A stretch of 64,000 nucleotides of DNA from Microbispora rosea subsp. aerata (lineage in GTDB: Bacteria > Actinomycetota > Actinomycetes > Streptosporangiales > Streptosporangiaceae), in the NCBI RefSeq assembly GCF_014647835.1, contig NZ_BMPY01000010.1:62001-126000 (forward strand), given 5' to 3'. The stretch's first letter is position 1; each line of letters opens with the position of its first letter. A program made the position numbers and the translations under genes. Positions 18,162 through 26,553 of this stretch are shown here, piece after piece. The notes beneath the pieces were generated by a model that saw only the letters and a list, made by a program, of their open reading frames with translations, was not told where the DNA came from and searched no databases.

Positions 18162-19619
18162 ATGACATTAGTGGGAGCGACGGAGACGAGCGCGTGGCCC
18201 GGGATACCGGTCCCGCGCACCCCTGAACCCCTGGACCCGGCCGAGGCGAACCTGCTCGACAGGGCCCGCGACGGCGACAGCGACGCGGCGCACCGGCTGG
18301 GCCGCCTGTGCGCGGAGCGCGACGACCGACTGGGCGCCCGGCACTGGTGGGAACGGGCGGCGCGGGCGGGCAACGTCGACAGCGCCTACAACCTGGGGCT
18401 GTGGCACCGCGCGCACGGGACGACCGAGGAGGCCATCGGCTGGTTCGAGCTGGCGGCGGGCACCGGCGACGCGGACGCGGCCACGAACCTGGCCTCGCTG
18501 CTGCTGGAGCGGCGCGGCGACACCGAGGGAGCACGCAGGTGGTTCGAGCGGGCGGCCGAGGACGGCTCCCGCCACGCGGCCCGGCGGCTGGCCCTGCTGT
18601 GCGAAGACCAGGGCGACGGCATCGGCGCCCGGCGCTGGCACTTCAGAGCGGCCGTGGACGGCGACCTGCGCTCCGCCCACGACCTGGGCTTCCTGGGCTA
18701 CGCCGCGGGCGACGAGGCCGAGGCGCTGCACTGGTGGGAGTACGCGGCGCGCGGCGGCCACGCCGACGCCGCCTATCACATGGCCCTTCTCCTGCACGCC
18801 AACCGCGACGAGAAGGGCGCGGAGACGTTCTACCGCCTGGCCGCCCGCGCCGACCACGCCGACGCCGCCTTCCGGCTCGGCGACCTCGCGCTGTGCCGGG
18901 GCGACCTGCCCACGGCGCGTGCCTGCTTCGAGCGGTCGGCGCGGATCGGGCGGCCGGACGCGCGGCGCATGGCCGGCCTCGCCTGCGCCCGCATGGACGA
19001 CAAGGCGGCGGCCGCCCACTGGTACGGGCGGGCCGCGGCCGACGACCCCGAGGCCGCCTTCCGGTTCGGGCTGCTGCTCATCGCGGAGCACAACGACCTG
19101 AAGGGCGCGCGCCACTGGTTCAGGCGCGCCGCCGAGCGCGGGCACCACGGCGCGATGGTCGAGCTGCGGACGCTGCTGCCCCTGCTCGGAGCGTCCCCGG
19201 AGGCCGAGGAGTGCCTGCTCGACCCGGCCCCGCCGTACTGGAGCCGGCCCGCGGAGCCCGGGCAGGCCGCCCGCGCCGAGCTCGCCGTGGCGGCGGCGCG
19301 CAGGCGCGGCGACGCCGCGGCCGAACCCGCCGACCTCGTCGAGATCCTCGGCACGTGGGATCTGGTCACCGCGGAGCTGGCCGCGGGGAACCTGTTCGCC
19401 CGTGCCCCGCGGGGTGTGGACGAGCCCGCCCCGGCCGACACCGTCGGCTGGCTCGCCCGGGTGAGCGGACTGCACCGGGCCGCGATCGAGCACCTCGGCC
19501 TGGTGCGGGCCACGCTGCTGCGGCCGGGCACGGCCCCCTGGCCCACCCCGGCCGAGGTCGAGCACGTGCTCGGCACCGCCAAGGATCTGCGCAGACGCCT
19601 CGGGCTCGGCCACGCCTGA
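18162..19619 (+). CDS. Sel1-like/TPR repeat protein
   Basis: A 485-aa protein made mainly of Sel1-like repeats, about nine units between residues 35 and 350 (pattern A-x-x-L-G-x-L-x3-G-D-x3-A-x-x-W-x-x-R-A-A). Recognisable units include GARHWWERAARAGNVDSAYNLG and EEAIGWFELAAGTGDADAATNL. Such solenoids act as scaffolds or in signalling. A C-terminal helical region of about 130 residues has no clear family. There is no signal peptide. The start is uncertain: ATG 18162 is chosen, GTG 18129 is possible, and neither has a ribosome site. The final codons belong to the first copy of a tandem repeat that continues downstream. Confidence 0.8.
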   Translation: MTLVGATETSAWPGIPVPRTPEPLDPAEANLLDRARDGDSDAAHRLGRLCAERDDRLGARHWWERAARAGNVDSAYNLGLWHRAHGTTEEAIGWFELAAGTGDADAATNLASLLLERRGDTEGARRWFERAAEDGSRHAARRLALLCEDQGDGIGARRWHFRAAVDGDLRSAHDLGFLGYAAGDEAEALHWWEYAARGGHADAAYHMALLLHANRDEKGAETFYRLAARADHADAAFRLGDLALCRGDLPTARACFERSARIGRPDARRMAGLACARMDDKAAAAHWYGRAAADDPEAAFRFGLLLIAEHNDLKGARHWFRRAAERGHHGAMVELRTLLPLLGASPEAEECLLDPAPPYWSRPAEPGQAARAELAVAAARRRGDAAAEPADLVEILGTWDLVTAELAAGNLFARAPRGVDEPAPADTVGWLARVSGLHRAAIEHLGLVRATLLRPGTAPWPTPAEVEHVLGTAKDLRRRLGLGHA

Positions 19620-19917
19620 CAGCCCAAAGTCCCCGCGCGGACGCCTAGGGCGCGTGCACGTCTGACAGACCGAAGCCCCACACCGGACGCCTCGGGCTCG
19701 GATACGCATGAGACGCCTCGGGCTCGGCCACGCTGACAGCCCGAGGCCCCGCGCAGACGTCTCGGACTCGGGCACGCCCCTGAGACGCCTCGGGCTCGGC
19801 CACGCCTGACAGCCTGAAGCCCTGGCGAGGACGCCTCGGGCGCGTCCACGTCTGGCAGACCGAAGCCCCGCGCCGGACGCCTCGGGCTCGGGCACGTCTG
19901 AGAGACCGAGGCCCCGC
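19590..19917. repeat. Tandem repeat derived from the 3' end of the Sel1 gene
   Basis: About eight imperfect copies of a unit with core GACGCCTCGGGCTCGGCCAC, spaced alternately by roughly 28-30 and 47 bp. The first copy contains the last codons and stop of the Sel1 gene; the rest are non-coding. This array and the next one fill most of the 650-base gap between the Sel1 and ald genes. Confidence 0.85.
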
Positions 19918-19956
19918 CGTATGTGACCCAGGCGGCGCATCGCGTCGCCGGCCCCG

Positions 19957-19995
19957 CCCCGCGACGATCGCGCGCGGACTCGCGATCTCGCGGGG
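19957..19995. terminator. Long hairpin between convergent Sel1 and ald genes
   Basis: CCCCGCGA-c-GATCGCG pairs with CGCGATC-TCGCGGGG around an eight-base loop, a 15-bp stem with one bulge. It could serve both strands. Confidence 0.7.
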
Positions 19996-20106
19996 CCCGG
20001 GGTCACCCGGCCACAGGCTCTCCTCACTCCGCGTCGCGACGCGTACGCCCGGGTCCACGCCCGCGCCGACCGCCACGCCGACTCCGGCGCACGCTGTCAG
20101 GCACGT

Positions 20107-20276
20107 GCCGGAGCGGGTGCGAGTGCGTCTTCTCGCGGCCCCCGCCTGCGCGGTCAAGCGCGCGCCGGAGCCGGGTGCGAGTTCGACCTCCCACCGACCC
20201 CCGCGTACGCGGTCAGGCGCGCGCCGGAGCCGGGTGCGAGTTCACCTTCTCGCCGACCTCACGTGCGTGGTCAGGC
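20107..20276. repeat. Three tandem 57-59-bp units at the 3' end of ald
   Basis: Units start at 20107, 20164 and 20223 with the shared core GCCGGAGCCGGGTGCGAGTT. The third unit contains the ald stop codon. The arrangement mirrors the array at the end of the Sel1 gene. Confidence 0.85.
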
Positions 20277-21386
20277 GGCGAGGATCTCCGCGGCCGGCGT
20301 GTACGGCAGGCCGTGGGCCGCCGCGACCGGCTCGTTGGTGAGCACGCCGGCGTGGGTGTTGAGGCCCAGCCTGAGCGCCTCGTCACCGCGCAGCGCGTCC
20401 TTCCAGCCCTTGTCGGCGAGCTTGACGGCGTAGGGCAGGGTCGCGTTGGTCAGGGCGAAGGTGGAGGTGTTTGCCACCGAGCCCGGCATGTTCGCCACGC
20501 AGTAGAACACCGACTCGTGCACCCGGAACGTCGGGTCGTCGTGCGTGGTCGGACGGGAGTCCTCGAAGCAGCCGCCCTGGTCGATCGCGATGTCGACGAG
20601 CACGGAGCCCGGCTTCATGCGGGAGACCAGGTCGTTGGAGACGAGCGTCGGGGCCTTCGCGCCCGGGATGAGCACGGCGCCGATGACCAGGTCGGCCTCC
20701 AGCACGGCCCGCTCGATCGCGTACTGCGTGGAGACCAGCGTCTTCAGCCTGCCCTGGTAGACGGCGTCGATGAAGCGCAGCCGGTCGACGTTGATGTCGA
20801 GGATCGTCACGTCCGCGCCCATGCCGACGGCGACCTGCGCGGCGTTGAGGCCGGAGACGCCGCCGCCGATCACGACGACCTTGGCGGGCGCCACACCGGG
20901 CACGCCGCCGGGCAGCACGCCCCGACCGCCGTTGAAGCGCATCAGGTTGTACGCGCCGACCTGGGGAGCCAGCCGTCCGGCGACCTCCGACATCGGGGCC
21001 AGCAGCGGCAGCGCGTTGCCGACCTGGACGGTCTCGTACGCGATGGCGGTGGTGCCGGCCGCGAGCAGCGCGTCGGTGCAGGGCCGGGAGGCGGCCAGGT
21101 GGAGGTAGGTGAACAGGATCTGGTCCGCGCGGAGCCGGTGATACTCCTCCGCGATCGGCTCCTTGACCTTGAGGATCATCTCGGACTCGGCCCACACCTC
21201 GTCGGCGCTCTCGGCGATCTTTGCTCCGGCCGCGAGGTACTCCTCGTCGGTGATGTGGGAGCCGAGCCCGGCGCCGCGCTGGACGCTGACCTCGTGTCCG
21301 TGACGGACCAGCTCGTGGACGCCGGCCGGAGTGGCGGCGACGCGGTATTCGTGGTTCTTGACCTCGGCGGGCACGCCGATCTTCAT
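20271..21386 (-). CDS. ald: Alanine dehydrogenase
   Basis: A 371-aa NAD-dependent enzyme interconverting L-alanine with pyruvate and ammonia; the length equals that of the mycobacterial enzyme. The pyruvate-binding and catalytic residues Lys75 (LKVKEP) and His96 (TYLHLAAS) are present, as are the nucleotide-binding VVVIGGGVSGLNAAQVAVG and the DIAIDQGGCFE motif with the catalytic Asp. It lies 67 bases downstream of a class III aminotransferase on the same strand, so it could recycle the alanine formed when that enzyme uses pyruvate as amino acceptor. Downstream lie three tandem repeats that include its stop codon. Confidence 0.96.
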   Translation of the reverse strand: MKIGVPAEVKNHEYRVAATPAGVHELVRHGHEVSVQRGAGLGSHITDEEYLAAGAKIAESADEVWAESEMILKVKEPIAEEYHRLRADQILFTYLHLAASRPCTDALLAAGTTAIAYETVQVGNALPLLAPMSEVAGRLAPQVGAYNLMRFNGGRGVLPGGVPGVAPAKVVVIGGGVSGLNAAQVAVGMGADVTILDINVDRLRFIDAVYQGRLKTLVSTQYAIERAVLEADLVIGAVLIPGAKAPTLVSNDLVSRMKPGSVLVDIAIDQGGCFEDSRPTTHDDPTFRVHESVFYCVANMPGSVANTSTFALTNATLPYAVKLADKGWKDALRGDEALRLGLNTHAGVLTNEPVAAAHGLPYTPAAEILAA

Positions 21387-21453
21387 GAGTTGCGTCCTTT
21401 CCGGTGGTCACTCGTCGCGGTCGCCCCCTGCCCGGCCGCGCGAGCTCCACGGT

Positions 21454-22836
21454 CTACAGGCGGGCCCACGCCTCGGTGAGCACCGAACGGAGGATCGACT
21501 CGATCTCGTCGAACTCCTTGGGTCCGCAGATCAGCGGCGGGGCGAGCTGCACGACCGGGTCCCCACGGTCGTCCGCCCGGCAGTACAGGCCGGCGTCGAA
21601 GAGCGCCTTCGAGAGGAAGCCGCGCAGCAGGCGCTCGGACTCCTCCTCGTTGAAGGTCTGCTTGGTGGATTTGTCTTTGACCAGCTCGATTCCGTAGAAG
21701 TAGCCGGAGCCGCGGACGTCGCCGACGATCGGCAGATCCCGCAGCCGGTCGAGGGTCGCCCTGAACACCGGCTCGTTGGCCGTGACGTGCTCAAGCAGGC
21801 CCTCCCGCTCGAAGATGTCGAGGTTGGCCAGGGCGACGGCGGCCGACACCGGGTGGCCGCCGAAGGTGTAGCCGTGCGCGAAGGTCGTGCTGCCGTGCTT
21901 GAACGGCTCGAACAGCCGCTCCGAGACGATCATCGCGCCGATGGGCGAGTAACCGCTGGTGAGACCCTTGGCGCAGGTGATGATGTCCGGCACGTAGTCG
22001 AACTTCTGACCGCCGAACATCGTGCCCAGGCGGCCGAAGGCGCAGATGACCTCGTCCGACACGAGCAGCACGTCGTGGGCGTCGCAGATCTCGCGCAGGC
22101 GCTGGAAATATCCGGGAGGCGGCGGGAAGCAGCCGCCGGCGTTCTGCACCGGCTCGACGAAGACGGCGGCCACGGTGTCCGGGCCCTCCATCTCGATGGC
22201 CTTGCCGACCTGGTCGGCGGCCCACCGGCCGAACGCCTCCGGGTCCTTGTCCAGCCCGGGGAAACCGGAGATCTCGTCGGCGCGGTAGAGGTTGGTGTTG
22301 GGCACCTTCACCGCACCGGGCACCAGCGGCTCGAAGACCTGCTTGAAGGCCGGGATGCCGGTGAGCGACAGCGCGCCCTGCGGGGTGCCGTGGTAGGCGA
22401 TGGACCGGCTGACGACCTTGGTCTTCAGCGGCTTGCCCTTGAGCTTGTAGTACTGCTTGGCCAGCTTCCACGCCGACTCGACGGCCTCGCCGCCGCCGGT
22501 GGTGAAGAAGACGCGGTTGAGGTCGCCGGGGGTGAGCCGCGCCAGCCGCTCGGCCAGCTCGGCGGCCTTCGGGTGCGCGTACGACCACAGCGGGAAGAAC
22601 GCGAGCTCCCGGGCCTGCTTGGCGGCGACCTCGGCCAGCTCGGCGCGGCCGTGGCCGACCTGGACCACGAACAGCCCGGCCAGGCCGTCGAGGTATCGCT
22701 TGCCGTGGATGTCGTAGACGTAGGCGCCCTCGCCGCGGACGATCATGGGCACCTCCCCTCCCGCGTAGGAGGAGTGGCGCGTGAAGTGCATCCAGAGATG
22801 GTCCTGTGCGGCCTTGAGAACGTCGGGGCGCGTCAT
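21454..22836 (-). CDS. Class III aminotransferase (omega-amino acid/diamine-pyruvate type)
   Basis: A 460-aa PLP enzyme, fold type I. GGGEAVESAWKLAKQYY, the HGTPQGALSLTG segment, the LVSDEVICAFGRLG motif with the PLP-ring Asp, and DIITCAKGLTSGYSPIG with the Schiff-base Lys are all seen. It resembles enzymes transferring amino groups from omega-amino acids or diamines such as beta-alanine, GABA or putrescine onto pyruvate. The ATG at 22836 is preceded by GAGGGAAGG. The neighbouring ald would return the alanine product to pyruvate and ammonium. The exact amine donor cannot be told from sequence alone. Confidence 0.9.
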   Translation of the reverse strand: MTRPDVLKAAQDHLWMHFTRHSSYAGGEVPMIVRGEGAYVYDIHGKRYLDGLAGLFVVQVGHGRAELAEVAAKQARELAFFPLWSYAHPKAAELAERLARLTPGDLNRVFFTTGGGEAVESAWKLAKQYYKLKGKPLKTKVVSRSIAYHGTPQGALSLTGIPAFKQVFEPLVPGAVKVPNTNLYRADEISGFPGLDKDPEAFGRWAADQVGKAIEMEGPDTVAAVFVEPVQNAGGCFPPPPGYFQRLREICDAHDVLLVSDEVICAFGRLGTMFGGQKFDYVPDIITCAKGLTSGYSPIGAMIVSERLFEPFKHGSTTFAHGYTFGGHPVSAAVALANLDIFEREGLLEHVTANEPVFRATLDRLRDLPIVGDVRGSGYFYGIELVKDKSTKQTFNEEESERLLRGFLSKALFDAGLYCRADDRGDPVVQLAPPLICGPKEFDEIESILRSVLTEAWARL

Positions 22837-23217
22837 CGCAACCTTCCCTCAGGTGATCTGTCGCTGTGCACAGTGTGCATGCCACTTCTGCGTTTTGCCA
22901 AGTGATTACGTGGCTTCACTGTGCAAGAGATTCGGATTCCGCTACACGGACGTGTGACGACGACGAAATCCGTCACGGTAGATTGAGGGCATCCGCAATG
23001 GAAAGATGAGGCCGCCCCACCTGTGGTCAAATGGGGGTCCACCAGGGAGTGACTGACCAAGGGCGCTGCCCGCCGCGAGGGTGGATCCGGACGGATGCAT
23101 CGCACGGCGGCCGTGCCGGGGCGACGTCGCGTGACGCCGCCCGGCCCGCGCAGCGGGGCTTGACGTCAGATCACGACCGCCCGCCGGGAAGATCCACGCA
23201 ACATCCGGGAGAACGCC
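22837..23217. other. Divergent intergenic region between aminotransferase and M20 peptidase genes
   Basis: No gene. It holds the palindrome at 22867 and is locally AT-richer at 22890-23000, as expected for promoters of both flanking genes. Confidence 0.5.
22867..22879. promoter_or_regulatory. Palindrome TGCACAGTGTGCA
   Basis: Perfect six-base arms around one central base, 30 bases upstream of the aminotransferase start. A further TGTGCA half site with partial flanking symmetry occurs at about 22920. A likely operator of an unidentified regulator. Confidence 0.5.
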
Positions 23218-24570
23218 GTGACACCAGAGGAGATCGAGCGCGCCGTCGAAGAGGGCATGCCGCAGACGATCGAGGACCTCAAGCGCCTGGTCGCCATCCC
23301 GTCCGTCGCCTTCCCCGGTCACGCCGAGGCCCCGGTCCTGGAAGCCGCGTCACTCGTGGAGCGGCTGCTGCGCGCCGCCGGCCTCCCGCACGTCCGGCAG
23401 ATGCCCATCGAGGGCAGCTTCCCCGCCGTGTTCGCCGAGGCGCCCGCCCCCGACGGGGCCCCGACCGTGCTGCTCTACGCGCACTACGACGTGCAGCCCG
23501 CCGGCGACCTCGCCCTGTGGCGCACCCCGCCGTTCGAGCCCACGATCGTCGACGGGGCCATGTACGGCCGCGGCGCGGCCGACGACAAGAGCGGCGTCAT
23601 CACCCACGTGGCCGCGCTGCGCGCCTTCAACGGCCGCTTCCCGGTCGGCGTGAAGGTCATCGTCGAGGGCCAGGAGGAGTACGCCGGCGAGCGCCTGGAG
23701 GCTTTCGTCGAGGCCAACCCCGACCTGCTGCGCGCCGACGCCATGGTCATCGCCGACGTCGGCAACCCCGGGGTGGGCGATCCCGCGCTCACCACGTCGC
23801 TGCGCGGCATGGCGGCGTTCACCGTGGAGGTCCGCACGCTCGCCGAGGCCGTGCACAGCGGCGCGTTCGGCGGCGCCGCGCCCGACGCGCTGGCCGCGCT
23901 CATGCGCATGCTGACCGCCCTGCACGACGACCAGGGCAACGTACAGGTGCCCGGCCTCGAACCGGGGACCTTCCCCGGCGAGGCCCCCTCCGAGGAGGAG
24001 TTCCGCGGGCTCGCCGGGGTGCTCGACGGCGTGTCGCTGGTCGGCCGGGGATCGCTCGCCGACCGGCTCTGGGCGTCGTACGCGATCACCGTGACCGGGC
24101 TCGACGTGCCGACCGTGACCGGCGCGATCAACGCGGTCCAGGCGGTGGCCCGGGCCCGCGTCACGATCCGCATCCCCGCGAACGCGGACGCCAGGCAGGC
24201 GCTGAACGACGTGACGGCCTACCTGGAGAAGGTCGCGCCCTGGGGAGTCAAGGTCTCCTTCGGCGACTTCGTCACCGGCTCGGGCTTCCAGGTCGAGCCG
24301 GGCGGCCCGGCCATGAACGCCGTGGAGCGCGCGATGGAGCGCGCCTTCGGCCGGGCGCCGCGCCAGGTCGGCCAGGGCGGCTCGATCCCGCTGGTGGCGG
24401 CCCTCGCCCGGCAGTTCCCCAAGGCCGAGATCCTGCTGTACGGCGCCGAGGACGAGGGCGCCTCGATCCACGCCCCCAACGAGCGGGTGGTGCTGGAGGA
24501 GCTGCGCCGCGTCATCACCACCGAGGCGCTGTTCCTCGCCGACTACGGCGGCCGGCACGGCGCGGCCTGA
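23218..24570 (+). CDS. M20-family metallopeptidase/dipeptidase
   Basis: A 450-aa cytosolic two-zinc hydrolase. Metal and catalytic residues are in LYAHYDVQPAGD, GRGAADDKSGV, the VEGQEEYAGE pair and the later AEDEGASIHAPNE; the dimerisation domain around residues 195-320 includes EAVHSGAFGG. It resembles peptidase M20 members that cleave dipeptides or beta-alanyl and N-acyl amino acid substrates. The GTG at 23218 follows CGGGAGAACGCC. It is divergent from the class III aminotransferase, and a role in supplying its amine substrate is possible but not shown. Confidence 0.9.
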   Translation: MTPEEIERAVEEGMPQTIEDLKRLVAIPSVAFPGHAEAPVLEAASLVERLLRAAGLPHVRQMPIEGSFPAVFAEAPAPDGAPTVLLYAHYDVQPAGDLALWRTPPFEPTIVDGAMYGRGAADDKSGVITHVAALRAFNGRFPVGVKVIVEGQEEYAGERLEAFVEANPDLLRADAMVIADVGNPGVGDPALTTSLRGMAAFTVEVRTLAEAVHSGAFGGAAPDALAALMRMLTALHDDQGNVQVPGLEPGTFPGEAPSEEEFRGLAGVLDGVSLVGRGSLADRLWASYAITVTGLDVPTVTGAINAVQAVARARVTIRIPANADARQALNDVTAYLEKVAPWGVKVSFGDFVTGSGFQVEPGGPAMNAVERAMERAFGRAPRQVGQGGSIPLVAALARQFPKAEILLYGAEDEGASIHAPNERVVLEELRRVITTEALFLADYGGRHGAA

Positions 24571-24637
24571 GTGCGGCCCGGCCGCGGGGACATCGGCATA
24601 AACAGCGAGGAGCGCGTCCGCGGTCTGGGCTGAAGAG

Positions 24638-24820
24638 CACGCGGGGAGCCGTGGGGCGCGGCCCGAGTCCGCGCGGCGCGAACGCGACATGCGACGCTCA
24701 CGCGGGGAACCGTGGGGCGCGGCCCGAGTCCGCGCGGCGCGAACGCGACATGCGACGCTCACGCGGGGAACCGTGGGGCGCGGCCCGAGCCCGCGCGGCG
24801 CGAACGCGACATGCGACGCG
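24638..24820. repeat. Three tandem 61-bp units downstream of the M20 gene
   Basis: Copies begin at 24638, 24699 and 24760 and are almost identical, differing at only a few positions. They do not include coding sequence and end directly at the terminator hairpin. The 344-base gap between the M20 and pectate lyase genes is filled by this array and the hairpin. Confidence 0.92.
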
Positions 24821-24856
24821 GCAGGCCCGGTGACTGGGGGGATCACCGGGCCTGCC
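24820..24856 (+). terminator. Strong hairpin terminator after the M20 gene
   Basis: Perfect 14-base arms GGCAGGCCCGGTGA and TCACCGGGCCTGCC around a nine-base loop, followed by GTCTTTCT, a weak T-run. Confidence 0.9.
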
Positions 24857-24914
24857 GTCTTTCTCGCACCGCCGTCACACATGACCCCGGGGATCTCGGG
24901 GCCGGTCGGCGCGC

Positions 24915-26180
24915 TTACTGGTAGCGGATGTCGGAAGAGCTGTAGATGCAGTTCGTCCCGTCGGCGCCTTCACCGATCTTCGTGGGCTCGCTGCCCTTCG
25001 GCACGCCCTTGTACTTCTCGCAGATCACGATCTTGCGGTTGGGGTCGTTCTTGATCGTGATGTTCGAGAAGCGCGCGGTGTCGCCCCAGTTGGTGTTGAT
25101 GCCCGCGAGCGCCTTGCCGGGGGAGGTCGCCACGATGTTCGACATCTGCACGTGCCGCTGGTAGGAGTTCGTGCAGTTGCCGCAGGCACGGTAGAGCTTG
25201 CCGAAGTTCTCCACCTGGAAGTTCCTGATGATCATGGTGCCGGGGCCGTTGTGCTGGAACACCTTGTCGGAGGCGCTCCTGGCACCGCCGCCGTCGATGG
25301 TCATGACCTGCGACGACGAGCTGCCGAGCAGGGTCGCGGCGTCCTCGCCGACGTCCTCCCACCAGACGTTCTGCAGCGTGCAGCTACCCAGGCAGTGGAT
25401 GCCGTCGGCGCCGGGCGAACCGATGATCACGTTCCTGAGCGTCGCGCCGTTGGCCAGCTCGAAGATCGGCTTCTGGCTCTCGCTCTGGCCGCCGTCACCC
25501 ATGTTCCCGCTGGCGTAGTAGCGCTTCAGACCGCCGTCCAGGGTGCCGGAGACGCGGATCGTGCTGGTGACCGCCTGCGACCCGTTCGGGCTGGGCCACC
25601 CCGCCGGCTGCGTCGGCGTCCCGGTGGGGGTGGTCGTGGGCGTGGACGTCGGCTGGGAGCCGGCCGGCTGGAGGCTCCACTGCTTGGTGGCGGCCGAGTC
25701 GCAGGAGTTCTGCTGCACCAGGGCGCCGGAGGAGGTGGAGTTGTCCTTGGTGTTCAGGCACTTGTCGCTGTTGGCGTTGACGATGCGGTAGTTCGATCCG
25801 GAGGTGACCAGTTCCCAGGTCTGGGAGGCGGCCGAGGTGCACGTCTCCTGCTGGACGGCCTTGCCGGCGGAGGTGGAGGCGTCCTTGACGCCGGCGCATT
25901 TGCCGCTGTTGCCGGCGGTGAGGCGGTAGCCGCCGCCCTGGGTGGACAGGGTCCAGGTCTGGTTGCTGGCGCCGGTGCAGGCGGAGAGGGTGAGCTGCAC
26001 GCCGTCGGAGGTGCTGCCGCCCGGGACGGTGAGGCACAGGCCGCTCGCGCCGTTGACGATCCGGTAGGCGCCCGGGGCGGGCGCCGCGTTGGAGACGCCG
26101 GTGAAGACGCCGCCGACCAGGGCGGCGACCCCGGCGAGGGTGCCGATCACCCCGACTCCGGTTCTGGTACTCCTTCTCAA
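24915..26180 (-). CDS. Secreted pectate lyase (PL3) with ricin-type lectin domain
   Basis: A 421-aa secreted enzyme. The signal peptide (GVIGTLAGVAALVGGVFTG) is followed by a ricin-B-type beta-trefoil (residues about 37-170) with three repeats carrying Q-x-W motifs (SNQTWTLS, SQTWELV, TKQWSLQ), then a Thr/Pro linker and a PL3 beta-helix domain (about 195-421) with GADGIHCLGSCTLQNVWWEDVGEDAATL. It cleaves polygalacturonate, and the trefoil should bind galactosides or plant glycans. I favour the TTG at 26180, which has GAGGAG seven bases upstream and leaves a compact signal peptide; an upstream ATG at 26267 is possible. Confidence 0.9.
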   Translation of the reverse strand: MRRSTRTGVGVIGTLAGVAALVGGVFTGVSNAAPAPGAYRIVNGASGLCLTVPGGSTSDGVQLTLSACTGASNQTWTLSTQGGGYRLTAGNSGKCAGVKDASTSAGKAVQQETCTSAASQTWELVTSGSNYRIVNANSDKCLNTKDNSTSSGALVQQNSCDSAATKQWSLQPAGSQPTSTPTTTPTGTPTQPAGWPSPNGSQAVTSTIRVSGTLDGGLKRYYASGNMGDGGQSESQKPIFELANGATLRNVIIGSPGADGIHCLGSCTLQNVWWEDVGEDAATLLGSSSSQVMTIDGGGARSASDKVFQHNGPGTMIIRNFQVENFGKLYRACGNCTNSYQRHVQMSNIVATSPGKALAGINTNWGDTARFSNITIKNDPNRKIVICEKYKGVPKGSEPTKIGEGADGTNCIYSSSDIRYQ

Positions 26181-26553
26181 AACCGAGCTCCTCGCAGGTC
26201 GTGCAGGACCCCTGACCGAGGGTGCGACTCCTGGTCCCGCAGGGGTATTCATGAATGTGAACAACATCCATGAACCGGAACACGACTTAAGTTACGAACC
26301 ATGAGAACCCGGGTCAATGCTCTGTGTCTGGCCGGTGATGGGCGGCCTCGCACACTCCGCGATTTGGCCAGGTGAGGGCCCTCGCGCCACGACCCGCGAG
26401 GTGAAATTTTCATGAAACACGTGCCGCGCCCGGGCTTCCGATGTCGGTGAGATCACACCCTGTCCGGCATAAGGCGGCAATGCTCTGGCGTTACGCTTTT
26501 GCACCGACTGGTCAGTTCAAAACAGTCGATGCGGAAGAAGAAGGAGCACAGAC
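26181..26553. other. Divergent intergenic region, pectate lyase and YhgE operon
   Basis: No gene. It is locally AT-rich near 26265-26310 and 26400-26420 and contains the palindrome at 26507. Confidence 0.5.
26507..26516. promoter_or_regulatory. Candidate TetR operator ACTGGTCAGT
   Basis: ACTG and CAGT arms around GT, within GACTGGTCAGTTC, 37 bases upstream of the ATPase start. The same operon ends in a tetR gene, so autoregulation is likely. Confidence 0.5.

Noticed and set aside
19923-21479. 518-aa plus-strand frame opposite ald
   Set aside because: It is antisense to ald and the repeat array, with no motifs.
24638-24820. CRISPR-like array or attachment site
   Set aside because: Three direct 61-bp copies without spacers or cas genes, and no integrase or tRNA nearby.
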